DNA of 64,000 bases, taken from NCBI GenBank assembly GCA_026702845.1, contig JADCLS010000001.1, positions 620,001 through 684,000 of the forward strand, read 5' to 3'. Made by a program: the position numbers and the translations under genes. Numbering within the stretch: the first letter of the stretch is position 1; each line of letters opens with the position of its first letter. The notes beneath the pieces were generated by a model. The model did not search any database. It worked only from the letters and a program-made list of their open reading frames with translations, and was not told the DNA's origin. Origin of the DNA: Candidatus Heimdallarchaeota archaeon (lineage in GTDB: Archaea > Asgardarchaeota > Heimdallarchaeia > Heimdallarchaeales > Kariarchaeaceae). Shown in pieces: positions 26,890-36,392 of the stretch.

Positions 26890-28662
26890 TCTGCTCATCA
26901 ATCTTTCATCATTCAACGCATCAATTGCCTTATTAAAGCCTAGTTGTGATAAATTAGTAAGTATTGTAAAAACTGACTGACCGATCATTTGATCATTTGT
27001 TGTCAGGATTTTATTTTTTAGCAAGTCTATCGTACCATCAATTCCATACTTATTCATGTAAAGATTATGGTGAATTCTAATCCAACGATTGAAACCAATA
27101 AATGTTTCATCCTTTCCCTTAGCTCGTTTAAATACAATCTGATAATCATCCACATGAGAGAATTCAGAAAATCGAACTTTGTACTCGACATTCCAATCAT
27201 TCAAAACACCAGGTAGATCCAATTTCTGATCAAAATCCTCCTTCCAAGTTATCTCTGGATCCTTACAGAGAAGTGTAGCAGGAGTATAGGCATCACCATA
27301 AGGTAATAGAACCCTAATCCCCCAAATATTTGAATCCTTTGGCTTTTTCTTTAGATTTTCTTGACTATATCGTGGTATCTTCTTGGATTTAGTCAATAAA
27401 AGTGTTTGTTCAATTATGTTTGATACTTCATTAATCTCATTATTATGTATTGAATCATGTAGATCCTCTGAGGGTAATTTGGATAGGCTGAACATCAATC
27501 TTTCATCTCCTCTCTGTAGAGTTTTTCTTGTCCAGTACTCTAGATCAAAGGTAATACCTGATTTAATATTAAATGCAGATGGGGTACCTATCATTATTCT
27601 CCCAAGTATAGAAGGATCACCTTGTACAAAATCCTCTGAAAGTAACCCCGTAATTCTCCAATTGGTCAATGAATCTCTGAAAATATCTTGAAAAATATCA
27701 ATCATGATTCGGGTGATTTTGCCTTCCTCTCTCTTGATATGATGATAAAGATTGTCTATACGTTCAAATATCTTATGGATTTTATCACCATAGCCTTCAA
27801 TAGCTAAGTGATCAAACTTAGCGGTTATAGACATAACCGCTGTTGCCTCATCATCATCTTCTATAGCTACTTCAGTTATCTCTGAACCATCGAGTGTAGT
27901 ATCTAATTCCAGAGCAGCTCCAAGAGAATCCAGAAGGAAGGAATCATCGAATCCTTCTGTAGGTTGTTGCACTTCTGGTTCAGGAGCATCCATATCAAGA
28001 GCACTAGAGAAGTCATCCATTAATGCTGCAAAGGGATTATCATCAAGCATCATATCTGTATCCATATTTGGTTCTGATGCAGAGGATTCTGATTTACCCT
28101 TTGGTTGACTGGGTTCATCTAATCCTAAGTTAGCTAGATTTGTTAGATCCTCAATGGAGAGATCCATTAGGTCTGCGTCAGATTTAATATCATCCTTCAA
28201 CTTAACTTGTGAATCAATGACATCTGGATGATAGGATTGCATAATCGGAGTTGCCTCCTCGATATTATGTTCTGCTATACGGTTAATTTGGAACTCTAGA
28301 TGCTCTTCTAATATATCAATAACTCTAAAATAACTCCAGAAATAAGGGAGTTCTTTGAATAATTCTTTAAATTTATGTAGTCTTTCTTGGGCCTTTGGAA
28401 TAGTAGTCTCGAAAGCTACTGGCTCATTCATAAAATCACTGAATTTAAATTCAAAACCTAAATCATTCTCAAATTCTTGAAAGGTAGAGATGCTCTCTGG
28501 CATGACCTGTTGACGTGTACGTATATCTGATGCCTCAAAAAGCAGAAACCATGAAATTGGAATCAGATCATCCGATCGTAATTCTGGATAATTATCTTCT
28601 GTTATATTGGCTAGGTTTAATCCAACATACAGAGAGGCTTCTCTTGCTACTGGTTCAACCAT
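26863..28662 (-). CDS. Large uncharacterised protein with acidic central linker
   Basis: I do not recognise this protein of about 600 residues. The N-terminal third (to about 165) is a folded, mostly helical region; about 165-275 is an acidic low-complexity linker rich in Asp, Glu, Ser, Pro and Met; the rest is a mixed fold with many aromatic and charged residues (for example [20 protein letters not shown]). No signal peptide, membrane segment or nucleotide motif is present, so it is probably cytosolic. ATG 28662 is preferred over a TTG at 28689. The last 27 bp overlap the end of the YyaL-like gene on the other strand. Function cannot be given. Confidence 0.65.
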   Translation of the reverse strand: MVEPVAREASLYVGLNLANITEDNYPELRSDDLIPISWFLLFEASDIRTRQQVMPESISTFQEFENDLGFEFKFSDFMNEPVAFETTIPKAQERLHKFKELFKELPYFWSYFRVIDILEEHLEFQINRIAEHNIEEATPIMQSYHPDVIDSQVKLKDDIKSDADLMDLSIEDLTNLANLGLDEPSQPKGKSESSASEPNMDTDMMLDDNPFAALMDDFSSALDMDAPEPEVQQPTEGFDDSFLLDSLGAALELDTTLDGSEITEVAIEDDDEATAVMSITAKFDHLAIEGYGDKIHKIFERIDNLYHHIKREEGKITRIMIDIFQDIFRDSLTNWRITGLLSEDFVQGDPSILGRIMIGTPSAFNIKSGITFDLEYWTRKTLQRGDERLMFSLSKLPSEDLHDSIHNNEINEVSNIIEQTLLLTKSKKIPRYSQENLKKKPKDSNIWGIRVLLPYGDAYTPATLLCKDPEITWKEDFDQKLDLPGVLNDWNVEYKVRFSEFSHVDDYQIVFKRAKGKDETFIGFNRWIRIHHNLYMNKYGIDGTIDLLKNKILTTNDQMIGQSVFTILTNLSQLGFNKAIDALNDERLMSRLSWLYSTM

Positions 28663-28851
28663 AATTATCCAAGTATACTTAGCTTTCAATGTTATTTAAT
28701 CTCTTCTAATAGCGTGTTGATTTGTGGTATTTGTACATTTATTATATTATCACCTAACCGGGTTTGTCAATTCAAGTAAACCTTGATGATTACATCTTTT
28801 ACTCAAACATTACATCTCCTACTTGGAGCATATAGATATGTTAGTAATTTA

Positions 28852-28861
28852 TTGTTTAAAC
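28852..28861 (+). promoter_or_regulatory. TATA box of the HEAT protein gene
   Basis: TTGTTTAAAC is centred about 24 bp before ATG 28881, so that ATG is probably the first base of a leaderless mRNA rather than one of the two later in-frame ATGs. Confidence 0.5.
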
Positions 28862-28880
28862 AACACAATCCTTTTTTATT

Positions 28881-29846
28881 ATGGTAATGATAGTTTATAT
28901 ATCAATGAAAGAAGTCATAGACTTTGATGTTTCTGATGAGAATTCTCTTAAAATCAAGGAAAAATTGCCTAGTGAAGAAATAAATCTTATGCACAAATAT
29001 ATTCGAGAGGAGGATATAGATCGGTTTAAATTGTTAATAAACAATTGGGATTTGAATTACAAATCTATAAATCAAGTCAAACAGGGGCTTTCAAGAATTA
29101 CTCCATCAAAAGCCTTTGTTTGGGCAAATGCCTTATTTGAAGAAGAAGTTGATGCTTATAGAATTGTTGGTGGCCTTCTTTACATACGAGCTGAAATCTG
29201 GAACCGAGATTATGATTTAGCAGTTCATCGAATAGTAGAACTCTCAGAATGCGAGGAATGGAAGATCCGGGGAGTGGGTATTAATCTTCTCACCAGTTCA
29301 CTTCTCAAACAATATGATGATTTTAAGGAACTTTATCTTCAATTCATTGATTCTGATTCTGAAAAATTGCGACGAGTAGCTATCTCGTCAGCACATCAAA
29401 TTGCAGTATATAAAGGAAAAGTCAATTTTATGGATCAAGATTTCCTAAATCATTTGACTCCATTTTTAACAGAAGAGAACTCTTATGTCAATTCTGTTTC
29501 AAATGAGGCTTTTGGTTCATTTTTAAAGAATTATCCCGATTTATTTTTTAATTGGATAGAAACTAAATCCTCAGAGTTGAATGATAGTAGAAGTAAGGCA
29601 TCAATCCTTTACATACTCTCCAACATCAATGCAACCAATTATGTCAAGGAATCATGTGATGTGATTGATAAATTCATAAGAGATGATGATATCAAAGTTA
29701 AACATGCAAGATCTGCAGCATTGAGAAATTTAGCAAAATACCATTCAAAGGAAATCTCTCTTTGGCTTGAAAAACGTATGAATATACCTCAAGCTGTGGA
29801 ACATTGGTCAGAATTAAGTGTTGATGGGATAATCCCAATGGTTTAG
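28881..29846 (+). CDS. HEAT-like solenoid protein beside the PPP phosphatase
   Basis: The 321-residue protein is all helical, with HEAT-like units containing Trp or Arg at repeat turns (EEWKIRGVGINLLTSS, EKLRRVAISSAHQIAV, DIKVKHARSAALRNLA). Parts recall the AlkD-type DNA alkylation repair solenoids, but the catalytic Trp/Asp arrangement cannot be confirmed by eye, so I call it only HEAT-like. It converges on and overlaps by four bases the gene of a PPP-family phosphatase; in eukaryotes PP2A works with a HEAT scaffold, but convergent orientation alone is weak support for such a pair. Start ATG 28881 is supported by a TATA box. Confidence 0.65.
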   Translation: MVMIVYISMKEVIDFDVSDENSLKIKEKLPSEEINLMHKYIREEDIDRFKLLINNWDLNYKSINQVKQGLSRITPSKAFVWANALFEEEVDAYRIVGGLLYIRAEIWNRDYDLAVHRIVELSECEEWKIRGVGINLLTSSLLKQYDDFKELYLQFIDSDSEKLRRVAISSAHQIAVYKGKVNFMDQDFLNHLTPFLTEENSYVNSVSNEAFGSFLKNYPDLFFNWIETKSSELNDSRSKASILYILSNINATNYVKESCDVIDKFIRDDDIKVKHARSAALRNLAKYHSKEISLWLEKRMNIPQAVEHWSELSVDGIIPMV

Positions 29847-30733
29847 AGCTTGTTAATCTCAAAAACTTCTGTTGTCCCTGCATCTAACACTGCAAAATGT
29901 GGATTTACGAACTCATAAGGTTCTATTCCTGAGGAAAAGATAGACAAAAGTTTTTTATCAAAGAACCAGCGATATCCCTCTTCAAATGCCTCATGGGCCC
30001 TTAATATTAGTTTGAGGTTGTGTAATTGTAGAAATTTGTCAACCACTTCTTTACCAAAGAAATAGATATTTTCACCACGATAACTCTTCGTCCAAGTTGT
30101 CAATTCTTCACGTGGATCGTTCCATAGAATTTGGCCGTAAACACCTTCTATTAGAGGGTATCTAGGTTTGGGTAGTAATCTCATTAGATGGAAGAAAATT
30201 GGCTCTATAGGGATTCCTCCATGACAAATAAATGCCCAATCTCCCAACTTTACAGCCATAGGTAGTATGGCGAACGCATCATTGAATTTAATATAAATAT
30301 CTTCATTATAGGTTTGCATACAAGTTTCCTTAAAGCCATAAAAGGAATTAATAGATTGATCCTCATGGTTACCGCGTATTAGATACACCCTTTCAGGGAA
30401 CTTGATTTGCATGGTAATGATTAAGAGTAATGATTTGATTTGATATTTTCCCCTATCCACCACATCTCCATTAATAATAAGATAATGAAAATCTTCATGG
30501 GATTCAAAGTAATTCACTACTTTCTTAAGACTCTCATAATCGCCATGAATATCTCCGGTTACAAGGGTTTTTCTATCTTTAAGATCAACTAGTAACCGTT
30601 GTTTAATTAGTATGGGTTTCCAATGCTCTAATAATGCAATAAGAATAGTGTCATGCAAGAGTTCTGGTGTTTCTATTCCTATCTGGCAGTATTCTAATAC
30701 AAGTTCTTTAGAATATTCACTACCAGATGACAT
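29843..30733 (-). CDS. PPP-family serine/threonine protein phosphatase
   Basis: A eukaryote-type metallophosphatase of 296 residues. The three signature motifs of the PPP family are intact: GDIHGDY (60-66), GDVVDRG (89-95) and GNHE (121-124), followed by the His ligand in FICHGGIP and RAHEAFEEGY. It would dephosphorylate Ser/Thr in proteins with a two-metal centre. The C-terminal SAPNY motif of PP1/PP2A is replaced by SSGIEPY, so regulation by the eukaryotic toxins and tail binding is probably absent. The N-terminal 50 residues are a helical extension. Start ATG 30733; the 3' end overlaps the HEAT gene by four bases. Confidence 0.93.
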   Translation of the reverse strand: MSSGSEYSKELVLEYCQIGIETPELLHDTILIALLEHWKPILIKQRLLVDLKDRKTLVTGDIHGDYESLKKVVNYFESHEDFHYLIINGDVVDRGKYQIKSLLLIITMQIKFPERVYLIRGNHEDQSINSFYGFKETCMQTYNEDIYIKFNDAFAILPMAVKLGDWAFICHGGIPIEPIFFHLMRLLPKPRYPLIEGVYGQILWNDPREELTTWTKSYRGENIYFFGKEVVDKFLQLHNLKLILRAHEAFEEGYRWFFDKKLLSIFSSGIEPYEFVNPHFAVLDAGTTEVFEINKL

Positions 30734-30798
30734 TTAAAATCACTACAAAATTACCCCATGAATAACGCTTTATTAAACTGATGTTCATTAAACATACA

Positions 30799-31500
30799 TT
30801 ATTCACCAATTCCAGCTTGGTCTGGTTGAATTTCTTCTAAAATCATCTCTCCTACAATCCTCATACCTAAATTTCGAAACATGGTGAGAGAAGCTACATT
30901 CTTCTCATATACTTCACAAATCATTTTCGTGATATTTTGAGGTTGTTTTTCGAAGAAACAGATTGCATGTTCAAGGAGCTTGGCACCGATTTTCATTCCT
31001 CTTTTGTTGGATAGAACTCCAATCCCAGCAACAGCTCCACATATTTCTCCAGTTTCTAGAGGATCTTCTTCTATTGTGAGGTAGATAAAACCAACCATTT
31101 TATTATATAGCCAAGCTATTGTGGTTCTCTCACTAGGAAATCCCCCTGCTTCATCTAGGGTTATCTCTCTTGTGGGATCTGGTGATGTCATGAAAATTGT
31201 ATTATATAGCTCCTGAAATTGATTTACTTCTTCACTAGGACTATATTTTCTTAATTTGATATCTTTCGCGATAGGTGTTTCATTTATCTTGGATCTAAGT
31301 CCTTCAAGCTTAGCCTTTGCTTCTGCTAGAGTCATCTCTAATCGGAAAAAACGGTGTTCTCCCTCTCGTCTGAAACCTCGAGAGATATCCTGTCTTGATG
31401 TCCGTACTAGGTATTTTCCTGACTTAACTCGAAGATATTCAACACTCTTGTCAATTATGGTATGCTCTTCGTTATCTTTATGCGAACTAATGATGATCAT
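30799..31500 (-). CDS. GNAT acetyltransferase with N-terminal extension
   Basis: The C-terminal 150 residues form a GNAT domain: AGIGVLSNKRGMKIGAKLLE is motif A with the R-G-x-x-I-G-x-x-L acetyl-CoA loop, followed by MICEVYEKNVASLTMFRNLGM as motif B. The N-terminal about 75 residues (basic, VKSGKYLVRTSRQDISRGFR) do not resemble a GNAT and may bind a partner or nucleic acid. It is probably cytosolic and acetylates a protein or amine; substrate unknown. The start is ATG 31500. It is divergent from the aIF1A gene. Confidence 0.82.
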   Translation of the reverse strand: MIIISSHKDNEEHTIIDKSVEYLRVKSGKYLVRTSRQDISRGFRREGEHRFFRLEMTLAEAKAKLEGLRSKINETPIAKDIKLRKYSPSEEVNQFQELYNTIFMTSPDPTREITLDEAGGFPSERTTIAWLYNKMVGFIYLTIEEDPLETGEICGAVAGIGVLSNKRGMKIGAKLLEHAICFFEKQPQNITKMICEVYEKNVASLTMFRNLGMRIVGEMILEEIQPDQAGIGE

Positions 31501-31645
31501 AGTAGAGATGGAATCTTAAACTATTTGGATTATAAATTGATTTTCTCTCCGTTAAATAAAATAAATTATCTTTTTTCATCTCATATCTAGGTGAATTTAC
31601 ATAATTGTGGCGTGGATATTGATGGACTATACAATAATTATGCTA

Positions 31646-31729
31646 ATATATTTAATACAAATTGAAATTTCTTTCATAACACTTATTTTAAATGAGGTAA
31701 ATCATGATATAATTGAGGTGCAATAAAGC
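31646..31729 (+). promoter_or_regulatory. aIF1A promoter and leader with three mini-ORFs
   Basis: A TATA-like element (ATATATTTAATAC, 31646-31658) should start transcription near 31677. The leader then holds three start-one codon-stop triplets: ATG AGG TAA (31692-31700), ATG ATA TAA (31704-31712) and GTG CAA TAA (31718-31726). GAGGTG at 31715-31720 is a good Shine-Dalgarno site nine bases before ATA 31730. The third mini-ORF is in frame with aIF1A and its stop prevents any longer upstream start. Confidence 0.5.
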
Positions 31730-32086
31730 ATAGCTAAGAAAAAAACCACTAAAAAACAAAAAGGGAAAAACAAGACGCAAATAGACGATGAAGTAATTCG
31801 AGTTAGGTTACCAAATTCTGAGGACGGCGAAGTCCTAGGGCAAGTGATACAAACTTTGGGAGGTGGGCTCCTCCTTGTCAAATGTATGGATGGATATACA
31901 AGAAAAATCAATATACCTGGAAAATACAGAAAGAGATTATGGGTACGCCTTGGTGATATTGTAATTATTATTCCACAGTATGGTCTAGATGAAGAAGGAA
32001 AGGGACAGTTAGAACATAGATATAGAAAGAATGGAGCACAAATTCTCTACGAAAGAGGTTTAATTCCAGAAGAGTATATCCTATAA
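31730..32086 (+). CDS. eif1A: Translation initiation factor aIF1A, apparent AUA start
   Basis: The archaeal homologue of eIF1A/IF1, an OB-fold protein that binds the A site of the small subunit and helps choose the start codon. The core matches well (EVLGQVIQTLGGGLLLVKC, MDGYTRKINIPGKYRKRLWV, DIVIIIPQYG), preceded by a Lys-rich tail like that of eukaryotic eIF1A. Read in frame, the expected N-terminus AKKKTTKKQKGKNK begins after ATA at 31730, exactly where ATG is normal, with GAGGTG nine bases upstream; an in-frame TAA lies at 31724 and no NTG codon exists until GTG 31844, which would remove the tail and first strands. So the start is either a true AUA or a base error. Length would be 118 residues. 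Confidence 0.85.
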   Translation: MAKKKTTKKQKGKNKTQIDDEVIRVRLPNSEDGEVLGQVIQTLGGGLLLVKCMDGYTRKINIPGKYRKRLWVRLGDIVIIIPQYGLDEEGKGQLEHRYRKNGAQILYERGLIPEEYIL

Positions 32087-32166
32087 AAAATCCCTAAGAG
32101 AACATCTGAAATTATGATTATGCTTCCGTCAATGAGGAATGCAATTTGTCTTGTTTATCGATTTAA

Positions 32167-33072
32167 TTACAAATAAAAATCATCTCGTGGTCGTTTCTTC
32201 AACGACATTCGCATAATTGATTGATTAGAATTAGAGGAAATTCCGAATTTTAATAATGTTGGCCCATTTATTGCACTAGTGCGAAGAATTCGTAATTGCT
32301 CAGCTTTTTTCATCTTCCAGTGTGTGAGAAACTCAGATAGCATATATTCTTGGATTCTCTCATCATCCGAATGAGGGCCATAAAGCACAGGGAACGTGGA
32401 GTTGGAAGGATTACTCATGGATGCTCCAAATCCTTTATAATTACCCTGTTCATCCAAAACCAATAACCAATTGTCAAGTTGGTCTCCAAGCGTTTTGGAG
32501 AACTGAATAAATTGTTGTTTAGTAACATAAATGGGGGAGTCTAAATCTAGATCTCGTTGGATTAATTCATCGTAAATTTTACCAAAATCCTCCCCTTCAG
32601 GTGTTTTAAGAATCAAATATCCTGGAATTTCTACATTTGTAAATTCTGGTTTCACCTCATACACATTTAGCAATGTTTTATCAATTTTGAAGGAATAACC
32701 GAGGAGGAATTCATAAAGATAAGAATTATGAGAAATATCTGCTATATATTCTTCTTTTTTATCCTGAGAAAGCCACCTGCTTATCATAGCATTAATGACC
32801 TTCTCGAATACATCACTATCATCTATATCTGTCCAAGTATGAAGGAGATTTGAAGACGTTCTCTGATTTAGTGCACTGATTAAGGCAATTGGATAGTCAT
32901 CGTGAAGACATATCCAGTAGATCACATCGAGTCCAATACTATTTCTCAACTCATCCATATTATCAAGAAAGGGACGTAGACGTTCATTTAGATCTGCATT
33001 TGTTGCCATGATCGTTTCTAAGTGCATTCTTGACTCATCGGTTCCAAGTAATATCTGGATGTCCATGTCCAT
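32167..33072 (-). CDS. Possible divergent GNAT-like protein
   Basis: The protein of about 300 residues has two similar-sized halves; each reads like a diverged GNAT fold (for example IYWICLHDDYPIALISALNQ and WLLVLDEQGNYKGFGASMS, with a later ILRTSAINGPTLLKFGISSN like the closing strand of GNATs), but a clear acetyl-CoA loop is not visible. It is soluble and has no Cys cluster. The start is uncertain: ATG 33072 (MDMDIQILLG) is preferred because the text before it is AT-rich and promoter-like, while ATG 33132 would add 20 residues. Function unknown. Confidence 0.5.
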   Translation of the reverse strand: MDMDIQILLGTDESRMHLETIMATNADLNERLRPFLDNMDELRNSIGLDVIYWICLHDDYPIALISALNQRTSSNLLHTWTDIDDSDVFEKVINAMISRWLSQDKKEEYIADISHNSYLYEFLLGYSFKIDKTLLNVYEVKPEFTNVEIPGYLILKTPEGEDFGKIYDELIQRDLDLDSPIYVTKQQFIQFSKTLGDQLDNWLLVLDEQGNYKGFGASMSNPSNSTFPVLYGPHSDDERIQEYMLSEFLTHWKMKKAEQLRILRTSAINGPTLLKFGISSNSNQSIMRMSLKKRPRDDFYL

Positions 33073-33232
33073 AAATATAGATTTAATGATTACAATATGA
33101 AGGTTATTATTTCTGAACTTAGTTTGGAACATTTAGAAATATCAAGAAATTGATATTTTTTACGTTCAGTCAATATAGGAAAGTAAACGACTTCAAAGTG
33201 GGAAATAGTTGTTAATATATGGATTCTTATCA

Positions 33233-33994
33233 TTATCTCTTCCTAAAAAGAAAATAACCAGAATCCGGTTGTAATACCCAGTCATCCTCCTTTTTAAAAT
33301 CAAGATGAGGCTTATACAGGTCATAACCATCAAGCAACTCTCTGATTTTCCTTTCATTCTCTTTGGGAGTTGACATTCTATCTAACCACTCACGTATCTT
33401 CCAGACTTTCTTAGTAATGTGCTTATATTCCAACTCACATTCATTTTCCCTAAATTTTTCTACCCATTGAGAAGGAGAGAGGTCCCAAATATGGGATGGA
33501 TCTCGTAATTTCTCTATTTTGTTAAGATAGATTGCTGAATCTTGATCTTCTGGCGATAAAGTATCTTGAATAAATATGTACCCTCCAACTCGTGTTACTC
33601 GAACCATTTCTTCTATAGCCAATGAGATATCATAGAAGTGGTGTGGTGCAATACGTGATGTAGTGAGATCAAAAGTATCATCATCAAAGGGAATTTGATG
33701 AACATTCACTTGAAGTGTTGAGATATTATCCACTAATTCTTTTTCCTTACGTTTCTTGACTTGATTTAGCATTTCAGAGGTAATATCTGTGGCATGAATT
33801 TCTTTTACATGCGGTGCTAAGGCAAAGGCTAGATTACCGGTTCCTGTTGCAATATCAAGTACTTTCCAATGGCTTAGTGGCTTGATGAATTTTAAGATGA
33901 AGACGAAATCAGAATGATCTGTGTGAATTTTCGAAATTGCATATTTCTCAGCTTCTCTACCAAATTGTTCCTCCACAAGATCCTTATTACTCAT
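33233..33994 (-). CDS. SAM-dependent methyltransferase (class I)
   Basis: The 253-residue protein has the class I methyltransferase fold of the UbiE/Methyltransf_11 type: motif I VLDIATGTGNLAFALA, the acidic end of strand 2 in IHATDITSEML, motif II region FDLTTSRIAPHHFYD and motif III TRVGGYIFIQDTL. The C-terminal third is helical and would hold the acceptor. Small-molecule substrates such as quinone precursors or lipids are common in this group; the true menaquinone methyltransferase is more likely the gene at 50739-51461. ATG 33994 has GGAG close before it. Divergent from the ABC ATPase gene. Confidence 0.85.
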   Translation of the reverse strand: MSNKDLVEEQFGREAEKYAISKIHTDHSDFVFILKFIKPLSHWKVLDIATGTGNLAFALAPHVKEIHATDITSEMLNQVKKRKEKELVDNISTLQVNVHQIPFDDDTFDLTTSRIAPHHFYDISLAIEEMVRVTRVGGYIFIQDTLSPEDQDSAIYLNKIEKLRDPSHIWDLSPSQWVEKFRENECELEYKHITKKVWKIREWLDRMSTPKENERKIRELLDGYDLYKPHLDFKKEDDWVLQPDSGYFLFRKR

Positions 33995-34096
33995 ATCTCC
34001 ATTTGATCATACAAATAATAAAACCTTAACCTTTCGATGGGTAATATTTGGTATAAATATCAAAATCGCTTTATTATTCTACAAATTTGATAGAGT

Positions 34097-34828
34097 ATGA
34101 AAGTTCCAGAAATCACTCTTAACGATGTAAGTTTTAGTTTCAACGAAGATGAAGTGATTTCTGGTATCAATATGACAATTAAACCTGGAATTCACTGTAT
34201 TTTAGGCCCTAATGGAGCAGGTAAGACAGTTACGAATAAGATTATTGCACTATTGAAAAAGGTGAACCATGGTTCTGTTAAATGGGATGATGAAATAGTT
34301 AATCCATGGATTGACGATAAACACCGTGAACAGAAGATAAAGTCAATTGGTTACTTATGGCAAAATCCTTACTTTTTAGATATGAGTGTCTTAGATAATA
34401 TCGCCTACCCCTTGAAATTGAGAGGTTATCCTAAAGATGATCGAAAGAAAAAGGCTCGAGAATGGCTAAAAACTATATCTCTTGAAGAAAAAGAGAATGT
34501 TCACCCCAGTGAGTTGAGTATTGGACAGAGACACAAAATTGCTCTGGGTCGTATGTTAATTAGTAATCCATTGATTCTAATTCTTGATGAACCAACTGCA
34601 TCTCTTGATCAAACAACAACCAAATGGTTTGAGCAATTTATTAAAGATCTTCAGAGTAGAGAAAAGAAATTGATTATCTGGATCACACATGATTTTTTTC
34701 AAATGAGACGGGTAGCTGATTTTGTTACCTTGATAATGCAGGGAAAAGTAGTTGAAAGCTGTGAAGTAGGTCGATTTTTAACCCATAAGAACCCAATCGT
34801 ACAGAAATTCATCTCTGGGGAACTATAA
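34097..34828 (+). CDS. Orphan ABC-type ATPase
   Basis: The 243-residue ATPase has Walker A GPNGAGKT near residue 40, a Q-loop in GYLWQNPYFLDM, the signature LSIGQRHKIALGRM (second position changed from the usual Gly-Gly), Walker B LILILDEPTASLD and an H-loop His in WITHDFFQMR. Layout and size suit an importer or simple exporter subunit. No permease or binding-protein gene is beside it on the same strand, so its partner is unknown. Its stop codon abuts that of the convergent longin-like gene. Confidence 0.9.
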   Translation: MKVPEITLNDVSFSFNEDEVISGINMTIKPGIHCILGPNGAGKTVTNKIIALLKKVNHGSVKWDDEIVNPWIDDKHREQKIKSIGYLWQNPYFLDMSVLDNIAYPLKLRGYPKDDRKKKAREWLKTISLEEKENVHPSELSIGQRHKIALGRMLISNPLILILDEPTASLDQTTTKWFEQFIKDLQSREKKLIIWITHDFFQMRRVADFVTLIMQGKVVESCEVGRFLTHKNPIVQKFISGEL

Positions 34829-36064
34829 TTAGATATTATATTTCTCAAATAAGTACAATAAATCGCTATCTGCCTCGTTTATATCTCCTACATCATTATA
34901 AAAATCAAGTATCAAATCATGAGCTTGTTCCATGAGCTGCTCAATTATTAATTCACGTTTAATCTCATCTAATCTTGAAAGAATTTTAGATATGAATTGA
35001 ATCCAAGCAGATCTATATTTAGCAATTACCCCAGATCCTAGTTTTAGATAGCTATGAATGCTGGATTCAATGAAAAAATAGTTATTTATGATTTTCAACT
35101 CATATTGAATACCTAAATATTCCAAATCATTAACGCAATTGGTTACAATTGTCTCATCAAATCCAAAATTCGCATGATGGATATCAAGTAAATGCTGAGT
35201 AATATCTTTAATGAGCTTTAGTTGTTTTATATTCACAGGAAGAACATTAATTCGATTTTTTTGGAATAAACAGTTGAGGAGAGGCATGATATCATCTCCA
35301 TGAGAGTCCATAAGATTTCGAATTTTCACAGGTTCATAGATCTCCCTTAGTAAATCATTAGAATCCACTCTCATTTCGAAATCTGAACAAACTATATCTC
35401 TTTTATCTTTATCCGCAAAAAGATCAACCATCAAGGTTTTAGATAAGGCATTCATGTAAATATAATCTTCTTCTTTCAATGTATCATCAAAATCAAGTAT
35501 TCCTTGTAGCCAAAGATTAAAAAATTCCTTTCTTAAACTTTCAATATTTGTTGATGTATGCATTGCGAATTGTCTAACTGTCATTTTCCCATCAATCCAT
35601 TTTAGAAAATCATATCCTGATATGGACTGACCCTGCTTGATTTTCGGTACCCAACTCAATTTAATTTGATATTGAGCAAAAGATTGGATAACAAGAGATT
35701 GAAATAGAAAATATAGACTCTCATCAATAGTAACAAATTTTGCATCTAGATTTACCAAATCTGCGAATTGAGTAGCTATTTCTGATAATGTTAATCTCAA
35801 ATCATCAGTAACCTCGTTGATCATTCCACCAATAAAAAAATCACCTTCCTTTGCCTTTAGAATAACAAGAAATTGATCTTCGACCTTTATTTCCAGAAAA
35901 TCACTATCTCCACTTATGAATTGACTAAAGAAAGAGTGTATTGCTGATAGAAAGCCAGAAATTAATGCTGGTTCTGGGATATCCTTTTGTGGTGAAATAA
36001 GCTGAGTAACTAGAGGAGTACCGCTTTGAGAAAGAATGATCACGAATTCTGGATTTTGCTTCAT
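34829..36064 (-). CDS. Longin-like domain protein
   Basis: The N-terminal about 110 residues look like a longin/roadblock-type fold: FVIILSQSGTPLVTQLIS, then LISGFLSAIHSFFSQF and FLVILKAKEGDFFIGGM, an order seen in Asgard longin proteins thought to bind small GTPases. The rest of the 411 residues is helical, with a winged-helix-like part (SGYDFLKWIDGKMTVRQFAM) near 160-215. It is third in an operon with the flavodiiron-like gene (36393) and a small helical gene (36070), separated by five bases each. No GTPase gene is nearby. Longin assignment is by pattern only. Confidence 0.5.
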   Translation of the reverse strand: MKQNPEFVIILSQSGTPLVTQLISPQKDIPEPALISGFLSAIHSFFSQFISGDSDFLEIKVEDQFLVILKAKEGDFFIGGMINEVTDDLRLTLSEIATQFADLVNLDAKFVTIDESLYFLFQSLVIQSFAQYQIKLSWVPKIKQGQSISGYDFLKWIDGKMTVRQFAMHTSTNIESLRKEFFNLWLQGILDFDDTLKEEDYIYMNALSKTLMVDLFADKDKRDIVCSDFEMRVDSNDLLREIYEPVKIRNLMDSHGDDIMPLLNCLFQKNRINVLPVNIKQLKLIKDITQHLLDIHHANFGFDETIVTNCVNDLEYLGIQYELKIINNYFFIESSIHSYLKLGSGVIAKYRSAWIQFISKILSRLDEIKRELIIEQLMEQAHDLILDFYNDVGDINEADSDLLYLFEKYNI

Positions 36065-36069
36065 TCACT

Positions 36070-36387
36070 CTACTTCCTTATTATTCGCCTGAAAGAAGTT
36101 CCCTCTCTTTTTGCTTTACGTACTTCTGAAGGAACAGGGATCTCGTACTGTTTAGCAAGAGCAATCACTGTCATTCTAGCAACTATATTGAATTTAGAAT
36201 AATTAATCATAAACAATCTTAAGGTCTCAGCATAATCATCTGATAAATAACGTAAATTCTCTTGAGAAATCAATTCTATGTGGGATTCTTTACAGATGGA
36301 TTGCATACGATTGAGACCATAGATTCCCAATCCTCTTGAAATTAAAAGATTGATAAAATTCTTAATTTTATTCTGTTCTATTTCCAT
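36070..36387 (-). CDS. Small helical protein in the longin/flavodiiron operon
   Basis: The 105-residue protein is mostly helical with a basic C-terminal tail (KAKREGTSFRRIIRK) and no recognisable motif. Its start ATG 36387 lies five bases after the stop of the flavodiiron-like gene and its stop six bases before the longin-like gene, so it is surely cotranscribed. It may be an adaptor between the other two products. I do not recognise the family. Confidence 0.65.
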   Translation of the reverse strand: MEIEQNKIKNFINLLISRGLGIYGLNRMQSICKESHIELISQENLRYLSDDYAETLRLFMINYSKFNIVARMTVIALAKQYEIPVPSEVRKAKREGTSFRRIIRK

Positions 36388-36392
36388 ATTAT

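Noticed and set aside
31844..32086. GTG 31844 as the start of aIF1A
   Set aside because: It would remove the basic tail and the first conserved strands, and it has no ribosome site, whereas the frame reads as good aIF1A back to 31730.
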